A stretch of 64,000 nucleotides of DNA from assembly GCF_030272615.1 (NCBI RefSeq), contig NC_081408.1, positions 404,295,389 to 404,359,388 of the forward strand, written 5' to 3'. The stretch's first letter is position 1. Each line of letters starts with the position of its first letter. Of this stretch, positions 11,604 to 21,290 are shown piece after piece. The notes under the pieces are model-generated. The model worked only from the letters and a program-made list of their open reading frames with translations, was not told the DNA's origin and made no database searches. The translations under genes and the position numbers were made by a program. The stretch is from Cryptomeria japonica. Lineage: Eukaryota; Streptophyta; Pinopsida; Cupressales; Cupressaceae.

Positions 11604-12085
11604 ATATTTGTGATGAAAAGACTTAGGAAAGTTGTGATGAAATGACTTAGAAAATTTGTGATGGAAGGATTTTAGAAATTTGTGATAAAAGGACTTAAGA
11701 AATTTGTGGATGAAAGGATTTAAGAAATTTGTGTGATGAAAGGATTTAAGAAATTTGAGGATGAAAGGACTTAAGAAATTTGAGGATGAAAGGATTTAAG
11801 GAATTTGTGATGAAAGAAAGGATTTAAGAACTTTGTGATGAAAGGATTTAGGAAATTTGAAGATGAAAGGACTTAAGAAATTTGTGATGAAAGGACTTAA
11901 GAAATTTGAGGATGAAAGGACTTAAGAAATTTGTGATGAAAGGACTTAAGAAATTTGAGGATGAAAGGATTTAAGGAATTTGAGGATGAAAGGACTTAAG
12001 AAATTTGTGATGAAAGGACTTAAGAAATTTGAGGATGAAAGGACTTAAGTAATTTGTGAATGAAAGGACTTAGGAAATTTGAGGA
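11604..12085. repeat. Tandem repeat of about 24 bp in the leader next to gag of element B
   Basis: About 19-20 units of the type GAAAGGACTTAAGAAATTTG followed by TGAT or AGGATGAT. The two unit types alternate in places, giving a higher-order period of about 48 bp near 11880-12060. The array ends a few bases before the gag start (coding strand is minus), so it would be transcribed as part of the 5' leader. Confidence 0.9.
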
Positions 12086-12904
12086 TGATTGATGAAGAAG
12101 GTATGGTAGTGATGGTTTAGAAGAAAACTTGATGACTAGGTTATCTTTGGCATGAACATGAAGGATCTATTTAAATGGCAAGTTGTATGAAGGGATATGA
12201 CCACCCTAATTTGGACGATAGTAGGTGTTTCAAAGGAAAAACTTGAATGTTGACGTAGAGGATAAACTCTTAGCTTCTCTCTTAGGCTTATGAAAAATGG
12301 GACAAACGGAGTTTTGACGCAATTTTGGACTTGGCGTGGGTAATGACTTGGACAATTTGTTTGTGTCTTGACAAATATTTTTGCAAAGTGTTTGGGGATA
12401 GTGATGTGTTTTTAGTCTACTCTTGGCAAGTATGTATCAAACAAAGCAAACACAATGATTAAATGCATATTATCTCAAAGACACTCATGCTCATATACAA
12501 CATTCTTAAGGCTGGCAAGGACAATAGTCATTGAATCCCAATTGGTTTCCCATCTACACTTACCCAGAGCGGACACTTAGATGCTTGACCCCACTGGCTC
12601 CCCTCCACGACACTCACTTCTCGAGGCAGCCAAGCATCAATTCCTATGAAAACTCCTCATGGTGAACTTTGTGTCTCTACTAAGGGCCATAAGAATATGG
12701 ACCGCTTCAGAGGTCCGACGTCCTGCACCAATGACTAGAGGGTTTTTGGCCACTATGAACAAGGTGTTTAGTAAGTCTTCCCATTAGGAGACACCCTTGG
12801 AAGTTGCACAAGCGCAATTGAGGCCTATAGCCCAACGAAGCACCAAAAACTTAGTAGTCACGCAAGCATGATTGAGATCTCTAGGATCCTACTAAGCACC
12901 CAAT

Positions 12905-13150
12905 GTGAGAGTGAAATCTCATATAGCCCCAACCATTAACCCTTTCGTAGTCAATGGCCTATTTATTATAGTGAGTTGGGAACCCCAAGTCCGGGTGTAC
13001 TCACTTGGGTCGTTCCCCTCTTACCTTCTCAAAGAGCAAGTTGGGAGGGCAGGCCCGCTAGAGGTAAACACACAATCAAACAAGAAAAGGTTGGAGGGTT
13101 TGGATTTCTGATCGTCTAGTAAGGCGAGAGCATACTTTCCTACCTTTATG
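12905..13150 (-). other. Conserved leader block (element B copy)
   Basis: Read on the minus strand it contains in order: AAAGTATGCTCTCGCCTTAC, then CCAAACCCTCC, GGCCTGCCCTCCCAACTTGC, AAGAGGGGAACGACCCAAGT, CCCAACTCACTATAAT and GACTACGAAAGGGTTAATGG. Element D carries the same series in the same order at 30683-30925. No open frame spans it, so conservation is at the nucleic-acid level. Packaging, dimerisation, translation initiation or a splice region are possible roles (inference). Confidence 0.75.
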
Positions 13151-13844
13151 CTTTTCTTAAAGACACATAAGACAATGGTTCATTCCATTTTAATTAATAT
13201 CTAGGTGCCTAATTTAAATAAATGCACAATATTTGGTTGAATCAGCTAGGCAACCTGCAAAACCACTTGATTAGTAGTTTGAAAAATGGAGTCTTCAAGA
13301 AGCATCTTGCAAAACAACTTGATTAGTAGTTTGGAAAAATAGTCTTCAACAAGCGTCCTGCAAAAATCAACAAAATGACAAAAATATTAATTTTTTTTTA
13401 TCTTTTGGGAATGAATAGAAAAACATGAATAAAAACTTTTTTACTAATGACAAATGTGGATTTGAAGAAAGCTTTCATGGGTAAATGGGGTTTGACTAGG
13501 TTTTTACCACTTCCCAAGGGATAGGCAAGCGAAAAATGGGGATTTTGGAAGAGAGATGAAGGAATGAGAAAATTTGTCCAAGAGAGAAAAAGAAGCAAAA
13601 GTTGAAGATGGATAATATGGGAAAAATTTGGAGGTGATTGGATGAAAAGGGAAGAAGTTATGGCAAACCCTAAAAATAGAGAAATATGGGATTTTGGGCT
13701 TCAAAAAGTGGATTTTTGAGATAAGGCCTCCAAAGAAGAAAATGTGGAAAATGGCAATGTGGATAATCTGGTGAAGTTTGAAGGGAAATGGAGTCAAGAT
13801 AAAGAAGATATGGCGAAAAAACAGAAAAATTTTTACTTTTTTTT

Positions 13845-14008
13845 AACCCTAGATTTAACGGAACAGAAACCCTAAATTTAACATAACAGAAACCCTAAAT
13901 TTAACATAACAGAAACCCTAAATTTTACAGAACAGAAACCCTAAATTTAACGAAACAGAAACCCTAGATTTAACAGAGCAGACAGAAACCCTAGATTTAA
14001 CAGAGCAA
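13845..14008. repeat. 23-bp tandem repeat, about 7 units
   Basis: Units of the type AAACCCTAAATTTAACATAAC followed by AG, with small variants (GGAACAG, GAAACAG, AGAGCAG). It lies in the leader of element B. CCCTAAA matches the plant telomere heptamer by sequence, but the period is 23 bp, so this is not telomeric. Confidence 0.85.
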
Positions 14009-14038
14009 ATTGTCGCACTAAACAGAATAAAATAAAAA

Positions 14039-14406
14039 TGTCAAAGGTCCAGATTTTTGATTGTCTAGATAGACAAGAGCATACTCTCCTACTTTCACAC
14101 TTTCATGTGGGCGAACAAATTATATTTACACAGAGCAGATAACAGGGAATAAATAAATTAAATGCAAACTACAGTTAGCGCCTAAAATTTTCAGACAGAT
14201 TAACAGAGCAGACAGTAGCACTACATAGATAGAAAAGTGTCAAAGGTCCAGATTTCTGATTGTCTAGATAGACAAGAGCATACTCTCCTATTTTCACACT
14301 TTCCTATGGTCAGAGCATACAGTTGTATTAAACAGAATAGAAAAGTGAAAGGTCTGGATTTCTGATTGTCTATATAGACAAGAGCATACTCTCCTACTTT
14401 CACACA
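14039..14406. repeat. Three dispersed copies of a 68-bp leader block
   Basis: Copies at about 14039-14108, 14238-14307 and 14341-14406 share AAAGGTCCAGATTTCTGATT, GTCTAGATAGACAAGAGCAT and ACTCTCCTACTTTCACAC. A fourth, more diverged copy is at 13083-13150, inside the conserved leader block. TTGTCTATCTAGACAA on the coding strand is almost a perfect palindrome. Element D has only one such block, so B amplified it. Confidence 0.85.
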
Positions 14407-14568
14407 GATTATACTAAAATAGAACAGACAACAAATCAAATAACAAATCAGATAACAGAGCTGTCGTGTTGCAACAGAAACAGAAATCTAAAAAAAGAAA
14501 AAGAAACAGAATAGAATGAGGAGCTGTCGCGCAGAAATGCAGAGCCACGATTCTGGAACTTGCGAAAA

Positions 14569-14597
14569 AGATATTTATATCTATATATATATATATA
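14569..14597. repeat. TA-rich microsatellite
   Basis: A run of mostly alternating TA in the leader of element B. Apparent short reading frames across it have no coding character. Confidence 0.8.
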
Positions 14598-14681
14598 TTT
14601 CTGCAATCGTACTATTCTGGAACCTGTGTCTCACAACTCACAAAAACCTAAAAAAAAAAAACAACATTAGTTCTCAGGGAT

Positions 14682-14703
14682 GTGAGTCCCACCGAGCGTG
14701 CCA
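14682..14703 (-). other. Primer-binding site of element B
   Basis: Three bases inside the 5' LTR the minus strand reads TGGCACGCTCGGTGGGACTC. It starts with TGG, the complement of the CCA tail of a tRNA, and sits where first-strand DNA synthesis begins. It is not the initiator-Met type seen in C and E. The tRNA cannot be named with certainty by eye. Confidence 0.85.
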
Positions 14704-14706
14704 AAA

Positions 14707-15810
14707 TGAAGAGGGGAAAACAGATTTGAAAGGTAAACTGATCAAAACATAACGAAATAAACATGCAGAATGCTAAAATATCATAAAAAGACCATTTCAC
14801 CTTGCTATTTTACCTTCTCCTTTGGATTGAGCTTGATGAAGTGAAGGCGCCCCTTGATAATGCTCCACTTGATGTGCTCCTTTGATTGCTGGATGTGGAT
14901 GGCTCTCCAATATTGTGCACAAATGATAAGGATGAGATGATCAAGTTGCCAAGATGATTTCCTGGGCTCAAAAGGGTAGCATAAGCTTACTGGATTTCAA
15001 GATGTTTTGAATGAAGGGATGGAACCCTATTTTATAGGAAGAGGAGAGGAAAACGAATGGCTCGGATGAATTTGAGATGAAGGGCTATGATTTACTTGTG
15101 AGCTCACACAAGCTCCAAGAGCGGGTGTGGAGACCAAGAAATATGCCCTAAAGGTATTTCGTATCTCCACACTCTACAAGATGCATTGGAGGAATTAAAA
15201 ATTCTCCAAAAATGAATATTATGGGGATTAGAAGAATAAAAAGGAATTAAAAATTCCTTGGGAGAGGGAAATGCCTAGAGGAATGTGAGATTTTGAAAAT
15301 CTTATATTCATCTAGAAAAAGAGAATTTAAAGCTAGTGGCTGGATGAAAGGACAAAGAGTTGACTTTGTGGCTAATCATGATGATTAGCCATTAACGACT
15401 CATTAGGAGGGGGATTAGAGGAAATGTTAGGTGGGATTTATATTTGTAGGAGAATTTGATTAGGAGAGAGAATGAGTGGAGGGAATAAAAAATTAGAAGA
15501 ATAATGTTAAGTGAGTTTAGGGAGTTTCTAGAAGAATTTATTAGGTTAATGATGAATTAAGAAGATGATTTGTAGGAATCATGTAGGTTAACTAATTAAT
15601 TGAAATTAATTAGCTAAGAGGAAGATTTGTGAGAATTTGATTTTTTAGAAGAATAAAGAAAGGGATTGATTTATTAAATAAATCATATGCTATAGTGACA
15701 TTATTAATTATATTTAATTAATATTGAGAATAATTTTAATTAACATAATTAATTAATTAATTATGTGAGGAAATAAAAATAATAAAAATAATTATTTTTA
15801 AGTGTCTACA
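14707..15810 (-). repeat. 5' LTR of element B
   Basis: 1104 bp, the same length as 1498-2601, with about 21 scattered differences by eye. It is directly followed by the target duplication CTTAG. The promoter of B should lie here; no element stands out enough to call. Confidence 0.95.
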
Positions 15811-15815
15811 CTTAG
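15811..15815. repeat. Target-site duplication of element B, right copy
   Basis: CTTAG, identical to 1493-1497. Joining 1497 to 15816 restores the RNase H reading frame of element A. Confidence 0.95.
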
Positions 15816-16356
15816 AATAGCAAATAAAGATGGTATCAAACTACTAACAATTTATGGTGATTCAAAGTTAGTTGTATCTCAAGTAAGGGAAAAGTTTTCT
15901 ACAAAAAATGTAAGGCTTCGAAGTTACAAAAATGAGGAATGGGACTCTATTGAACTTTTTGATGCATTTTCTATAACATGGACTGAAAGATCTAACAATA
16001 TTTTAGCAGATTTTATGACTAAACTAGCAGTTAAACACAATGATATTCCTTTTGATGACATTACCCAAGTTGAAATAAAAACTAGACTTGCATTGCCAGA
16101 TAACATAAAGAACTGGCAGATATTTGATGATGACAAGGATCTTTTGAAGTTCTTATTTTGTGAAGATCAATATGAGGGCCAACATGTGGATTGGAATGCA
16201 TATGTAGAAGAGGAGAATGGTAAGGAGTCTTTGTTTGGAAAAGGCATTCTATAGCTTAAAACAAATAAGATTCCAGAAGGGTTGGTGGAACTAGAGAGGA
16301 TGTTTGACAATAAGGATACGGTGAATTTTAAACACAACACTTGAAGTTTTGAAGAA
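15816..16356 (+). pseudogene. Extra RNase H of element A, second half, and linker to RT
   Basis: The domain continues with IANKDGIKLLTIYGDSKLVV (third catalytic Asp present) and SNNILADFMTKLA (last Asp present). The four acidic residues of the RNase H are therefore all kept across the two halves. The linker leads into a pre-RT region (VELERMFDN, then SFEEVEKINLG). Stops at 16252 (TAG) and 16342 (TGA) each fit one C-to-T change. Confidence 0.88.
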
Positions 16357-17277
16357 GTGGAGAAAATAAACTTGGGAAGTGAAAACAATCCTAGAGAGGT
16401 CTACATTGGGAAGAAGCTTACACCAAAAATCAGAACTGCATTGATCAATCTGTTAAGAAAATACAGACATGTTTTTGCTTGGTCATATGATGACCTTAAG
16501 CCATACAGAGAGGATTTGTTACAACATGAAATCCCACTGAAGCCAGATGCAAAACCATTTAGGAAAAAAAAAAGTCTTATAAATCCCACATTGGCTCCCA
16601 AAAGGAAAGAAGAGTTTATGAAGATGAGGAATGCAGGGATTATAGAGCCTATAAGGCACTCCACATGGGTATCCAACTTGGTGTCTGTTAGGAAGAATAA
16701 CGGTGATATCAGATTGTGTGTAGACTTTAGAAACTTAAATATATCATCTTTAAAAGATAATTATGCATTTCCTAACATGGAAGCTTTGTTGCAGAAAGTA
16801 ATAGGGAATGAGCTACTCTCTATGATGGATGGGTTCTCTGGTTACAATCAAGTGAAGGTCAAGGAATAATAAAAATACAAAACAACTTTCACTACACCAT
16901 GGGGCACATATGTGTATGCCAGGATGCCATTTGGACTTACCAATGCTGTAGCTAATTTTCAAAGGGCCATGGATGTAGCCTTTCAAGGCCTCATTGATTA
17001 TATTCTAGCTGTATACCAGGATGATATGACAACATACTCCAAGAAAGCATAAGACCATTGTAATGATCTAGAAAAGATTTTCATCAGAGCACTAGAATAT
17101 GATATTTCTCTAAATCCAAAAAAGTGTCACTTTGGAGTCACTGAAGGTAAATTAATGGGTCATATTGTATCTAAAGATGGAGTAAGGATTGACCTTGAGA
17201 GAATTGCAGCCATTGGTAAAATTCAGATTCCTAAAACAGTCAAAGCCATTTAGTCATTCTTTGGACAAATTAATTTT
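16357..17277 (+). pseudogene. Reverse transcriptase of element A (stops only)
   Basis: Recognised by RHVFAWSYDDL, HEIPLKPDAKPFR, WVSNLVSVRKNNGDIRLCVD, the following [21 protein letters not shown] and the active site YQDD at 17014-17025. The residue before DD is Gln, where Leu, Val or Met is usual, a possible loss of fitness. LNPKKCHFGV and IVSKDGVRID follow. Tandem TAA TAA at about 16867, TAA near 17051 and TAG near 17251 break the frame; there is no frame change. It would copy the element's RNA into DNA. Confidence 0.9.
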
Positions 17278-17830
17278 GTGAGATGGTTTGTTTCAAATTT
17301 TTCTAAAATTGTAAAACCTATTGTAAAGATGTTGAAATGGGGTGCAGAGATAAAATGGACTAATGAAGAAATTGAGGCTTTTGTGAACATTAAGAGGGCC
17401 ATCAAGGAAGCACCCATACTTAAATCTCCCAATTTCTCTAAACCTTTTCAAGTATTTTCTTTTGCTTCATTTCATACTATTGTTATGGTTATGTTACAAA
17501 AGAATAATGCAGGTCATGAACAACCAGTGGCGTTTTTTAGCAAAACACTACAAGCTTCTGAGTTAAATTATGATATAAATGAGAAGCAAGCATATGCCCT
17601 AGTAAAGGCTGTAAAATCTTTTAGCCCATATTTAGTGGGAGCTAATGTCATTGCCTATGTTCCTAATGTAGTAGTCAAGGATATTTTGAGGCAGACTGAA
17701 ACTACTAGGAGAAGATGCAAATGGATCAATCAAATCCAGGAGTTCAACATTGACATCCAGATTTCTAAATTAGTAAGAGGTCAAGGTTTAGCTAAACTGA
17801 TGGCAGAATCAAATTTGGAGGCAGCACAGA
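17278..17830 (+). pseudogene. RT-linked RNase H of element A
   Basis: Ty3-type connection and RNase H sequence: INFVRWFVSNFSKIVKPI, then FSKPFQVFSFASFHTIVMVM, EQPVAFFSKTLQASELNY and RCKWINQIQEFNIDI. The first catalytic position reads SFAS instead of a Asp-containing motif, so this copy looks inactive. That fits a family with a second, better conserved RNase H. It is open throughout and runs straight into integrase. Confidence 0.85.
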
Positions 17831-17859
17831 TAAATCAGGTAGAGTTGGAGGAGGCTCAA

Positions 17860-18873
17860 ATAAGCATTGAAATGTGTCCTTGGTATAAGAATATTATCTA
17901 TTATTTAAAACACACAAAGTGTCCAAAGGATTTAAATGATAGTCAGAAAAGAACACTTAAGGTTCAAGCATCTAGGTATGTATTGCTTAAGGGTGATTTA
18001 TATTGGAAAAACAGGGATGGTATCCTTTTATTTTGTTTGGATGTTCATCAAACACAATCTGTTGTAAAGGAATTGTATGAAGGTGTATGTGGGGGTTATT
18101 TTTCAGCAAAGACTACTGCCCACAAAATACTTAATGCTTGTTACTATTGGCCACAAGTCTTTAAGGATTTTCATACTTATATTAGAAAATGTGAAGCTTG
18201 CCAAAAAATTTCAGGAAAGCTTAAATATAATGGATCTCCTCCACTTAGACCCATGCAAACTGAAGAACCTTTTCAAATGTGGGGTATTGATTTCATAGGT
18301 GAAATTGTAAATAAATCCAATGGTAACAAAAATCTATTGAAGATCATTAAAAGGATGTTAGGTGACAACAAAAGGGCATGAGACTCAAAGTTGAATTTGG
18401 CAGTGTGGGAAGATAGGGTAACAATCAAGAAGTCCAAAGGGTTTTCTCCTTATCAGCTTGTTTATGGAAAAGAAGTAAGGTTTCCTCTGAACAACCTCCT
18501 CCTAGTGTATAAATTTATTTTAGAGAGATATCTAGAAGAAGTTAATTTCATGGAAAATAGGTTGGTCCAGTTGGTTGAATTTGATGAGTACAAAATAGAG
18601 GCTCAGGAACAAAATATACAGAGGGAGAAAATGGTAAAGGAATTGCATGATAAGAAAACTTGTGGCAGAATTTTTAAAAATGGAGAGTGGGTGGTCAAGT
18701 GGAATGCAAAAGACCAGGACAAGGACAAGCATGGAAATTTTGAAGCACTCTGGCTAGGACGATACATCATCATGCATAAAGGCGGAGAAAATTCATACTT
18801 TTTACGAAAATCTGATGTTGAAATTCAAGAATTTCCAGTCCATGTACAGTATCTCAAGCATTTCATCTCTTAA
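17860..18873 (+). pseudogene. Integrase of element A with in-frame deletion of the catalytic core
   Basis: The zinc domain is read as GGYFSAKTTAHKIL then RKCEACQK; the first His of His-His-Cys-Cys is Tyr (CAT-to-TAT fits). The core begins at FQMWGIDFIGEI with the first Asp. At about 18322 the sequence jumps from NKSNG to NKNLLKIIKRML, dropping about 100 residues that should hold the second Asp and the Glu. The frame is kept. A TGA at 18379 stands where Trp is expected (TGG-to-TGA). The C-terminal domain ends at VQYLKHFIS. Confidence 0.9.
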
Positions 18874-18992
18874 GGAGGAGGGAGCATCTTTGTACTTTAG
18901 TAGTGTAGCCTTTATTTTCTATTTTTGTTCATTTGTTTTTATTGGTCTTCTTTTCCGAGATGGCTGAGATCTTTCTATGTCCCTAAAAGGAA

Positions 18993-18997
18993 CATAC
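18993..18997. repeat. Target-site duplication of element C, left copy
   Basis: CATAC before the opening TG of element C; the same five bases follow its other LTR at 24680-24684. Confidence 0.95.
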
Positions 18998-20072
18998 TGT
19001 TAGGTCCCGGAGACAACTGAGACGGGGGGGGGGGGGTGGTGAATCAGTTGTCAAATAAATTCAAACCAAAAACAACTTAACCAACCTTAATGCTTAATAC
19101 CGGTAAACCAAACTTTATGTCGGTAGATAGTTTATAAGTTAATTGTAGTACCAATAAAGAATAATGCATGAAACAGAAAGACAATAACATCCACAACACT
19201 TAACACCAATATTTGTACGTGAAAACCCTGTAAGGGGAAAAACCATGGTGGGAAACCTTACCCACAATTAAATGATACTACTATAGATAGTATGTGTATA
19301 CAAATGGGGTCTGCACATGCAGAAAGGCCAAGCGCCTAGAGCTCACTGCTCAAACACAAATAGGAGTCACACTGACTACAATTGGATGGTTAAATCCAAT
19401 AATGATGTACTACTCAAAATAACATCTTCATATGCTGGATTTAGTACCGGCGTAGTTCTAATATATCTTCACAAAAACCTTGATTCACCTTCAAATGATG
19501 TCTGCATGTATAGCTCTGCTTATTCTCGCATATACCTTCTTATAATTTCTTTTCCCAATCGCAAATTGATCTTACAAATAAGATCTTACATATATACCAT
19601 AACCTGAGACCAATTTTAGTAGGTCAGCTCTAAAAGATATTACAATAAAACAATTACAAGTAAATCTATAACCGATGCAATATCCGATTCAACATGTTGG
19701 CTTAATGCATTTACAACAACAACAAAATCCTCTCCAAAGTGTGTCATGTTGATCTGGAATAGATAAGCCTGCCAGTGCTTATTCTGGACCTATTTGCCAG
19801 TAACAACAAATATGCAAATATGAATATACCAATGAACAAATTTCCAAGACAAAATGTCCAAATGATGTCTTTAACATAACCAAGTGTTTTCCATGTCATT
19901 CCAAGTGTTGGTGAACAATATATCCTATTGATGTACCAGATACTGGTGACTGTGTATAAGTCACTTGCTTGCCGGTGAACATTGCAAATTCTCCAAAGTG
20001 CAAGAGTTGATAAGTGTTAATAGGTGTTGACATCAATGACAAAACCATATCAACATAACCAAAATACCAACA
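18998..20072 (-). repeat. 3' LTR of element C
   Basis: Matches 23601-24679. Near the plus-strand left end it has a 9-bp inverted repeat (GACAACTGA at 19012-19020, TCAGTTGTC at 19044-19052) enclosing a run of 13 G. Short apparent reading frames inside it (for example 19317-19607) recur in the other LTR and are not genes. Confidence 0.93.
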
Positions 20073-20462
20073 ATCTCCCCCTTTGGCATTGATGGAAACA
20101 CAATATGGAAAAACCATCAAAGTGCCAAAACAAAAATTCCAAATACCAAAAATCAACAATCTCCCAAAAGAGATCATAACTAGAAATCAAAATTCAGATA
20201 CAGAGAGTAATCAATCTCTCCCAAAGTAGCAATCTCTCCCCCTGAGAGTAACATGTGTTTTCCTTGTGTTTTCCATATCAATCTCTCCCCCTTTGACATC
20301 AAATGCCAAAGCCAATACAAAAGCTAGGTTCAAATACATTATACCAACCAATTTAGTATACCAACTACTCCCCCTGAGAAGTAGCTCTCCTCATCAAAGC
20401 CAGAGTAAAATATTTCTCTATTAATTCTACCAGTTGATGACAAACATCAATTGTGTAAGTCT
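20073..20462 (-). other. PPT and 3' untranslated region of element C
   Basis: On the minus strand CCAAAGGGGGAGAT (20073-20086) abuts the 3' LTR and is the PPT. The remaining 375 bp between it and the RNase H stop hold no gene; further CTCCCCC tracts (20220-20290, 20368) look like partial duplications of the PPT region. Confidence 0.85.
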
Positions 20463-21290
20463 CTACTGGTGGGGGTATGACCCCAAGCTATCTCTGAGAT
20501 ATTCAAAAGTCTCCTTAGGCAAAGGCTTAGTGAAAATATCTGCAATCTTCTCTTTAGTATTCACATAAACCAGTTTTACATCTTTTGCTTCAACATTCTC
20601 TTTCAGAAAATTCAGTTTGATAGAAACATGTTTAGTTTTAGAATGTAGTACCGGATTCTTAGATATATCAATTGCTGCAGTGTTATCACAATAGATAGTT
20701 ATAAGTTCCTTGCATTTTATCTTTATGTCCTTCAACATTTGGTTAAGCCATAATACTTGTGTACAGTTAGTTGTTGTTGCATGATATTCTGATTCTACTG
20801 TTGATAAAAATGTCCAACTTTGTTTCTTACTCAACCAATAAATTAATCTGTTTCCAAGAAAAAATGCTCTGTTGGTGGTGCTTTTTCTGTCATCCACATC
20901 TCCTGCCCTATTTGCATCTGTGTATGCACATAATTCAAAGTTTTCATCTCTAGGATACCATAAACCAAGATTTGTAGTGCCTTGTAAGTACCAAAAAATT
21001 CTTTTTACTACTAATTCATGATTTTCTCTAGGATTTCTTTGAAATCTTGAAACAATACATACTGCATTCATAATATCAGGTCTTGATTGTGTTAAATACA
21101 GTAGGCATCCTATCATAGATTTGTACCTAGTCGGATTAACAAGTGTAGATTCATCCCTTAGTGATAATTTGTCATTTGTAGTCATAGGTGTGCTTACCGG
21201 TTTAGAGTTCTCCATCCCAAATTTCTTTAGTAACTCTTTCAAGTACTTGGATTGACTCAAGAATATACCTTTATCAGTTTGTGAAATCTA
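20463..21290 (-). pseudogene. RT end and RNase H of element C
   Basis: Copia hallmarks: RYKSMIGCLLYLTQSRPDIM, CAYTDANRAGDVDDRKSTTN (catalytic Asp), STVESEYHATTTNCTQVLWL (Glu), IYCDNTAAIDISKNP (Asp), and HSKTKHVSIKLNFLKE, then IADIFTKPLPKETF at the end. It is in a different frame from the RT part upstream, so one frameshift lies near 21270-21320. The domain itself is open and its acidic residues are kept. Confidence 0.92.

Larger units (their letters stand above)
12086..14681 (-). other. 5' leader of element B
   Basis: About 2.6 kb between PBS and the gag-proximal repeats. I see no gene. It contains the conserved leader block at about 12905-13150, also found in D, a T/A-rich stretch at 13380-13840, seven copies of a 23-bp repeat, three further copies of a 68-bp block, and a TA microsatellite. 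Very long leaders are typical of Tat elements. Confidence 0.8.
1498..15810 (-). mobile_element. Element B: nearly complete Tat-type Ty3/gypsy retrotransposon
   Basis: A 14,313-bp element on the minus strand, inserted into the aRNH of element A. It has two LTRs of 1104 bp, each TG...CA, flanked by CTTAG. Reading the minus strand the order is 5' LTR, PBS, 2.6-kb leader, gag, protease, G-patch, RT, RNase H, extra RNase H, integrase, 1.9-kb 3' region with tandem repeats, PPT, 3' LTR. The two LTRs differ at about 21 positions by eye (about 2%), so it is one of the younger insertions here. Several frameshifts and stops break its coding region. Confidence 0.95.
15816..18992 (+). mobile_element. Element A, right part
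   Basis: Continues element A with the rest of the extra RNase H, RT, RNase H and integrase, all in one frame that is also the frame of 245-1497. After the integrase stop only about 120 bp remain before element C. A purine-rich AAGGAGGAGGGAGCATC lies directly after the coding end (about 18873-18889) and could be a PPT, but I see no LTR start beside it. The 3' end of A is not established. Confidence 0.85.

Noticed and set aside
13845-14008. CCCTAAA words resembling plant telomere repeats
   Set aside because: They recur with a 23-bp period within a larger unit inside the leader of element B, not as tandem heptamers.
19317-19607. Short open frame, with a near-identical one at 23912-24208
   Set aside because: Both lie in the paired LTRs of element C, so the similarity is that of the LTRs and not of a gene.
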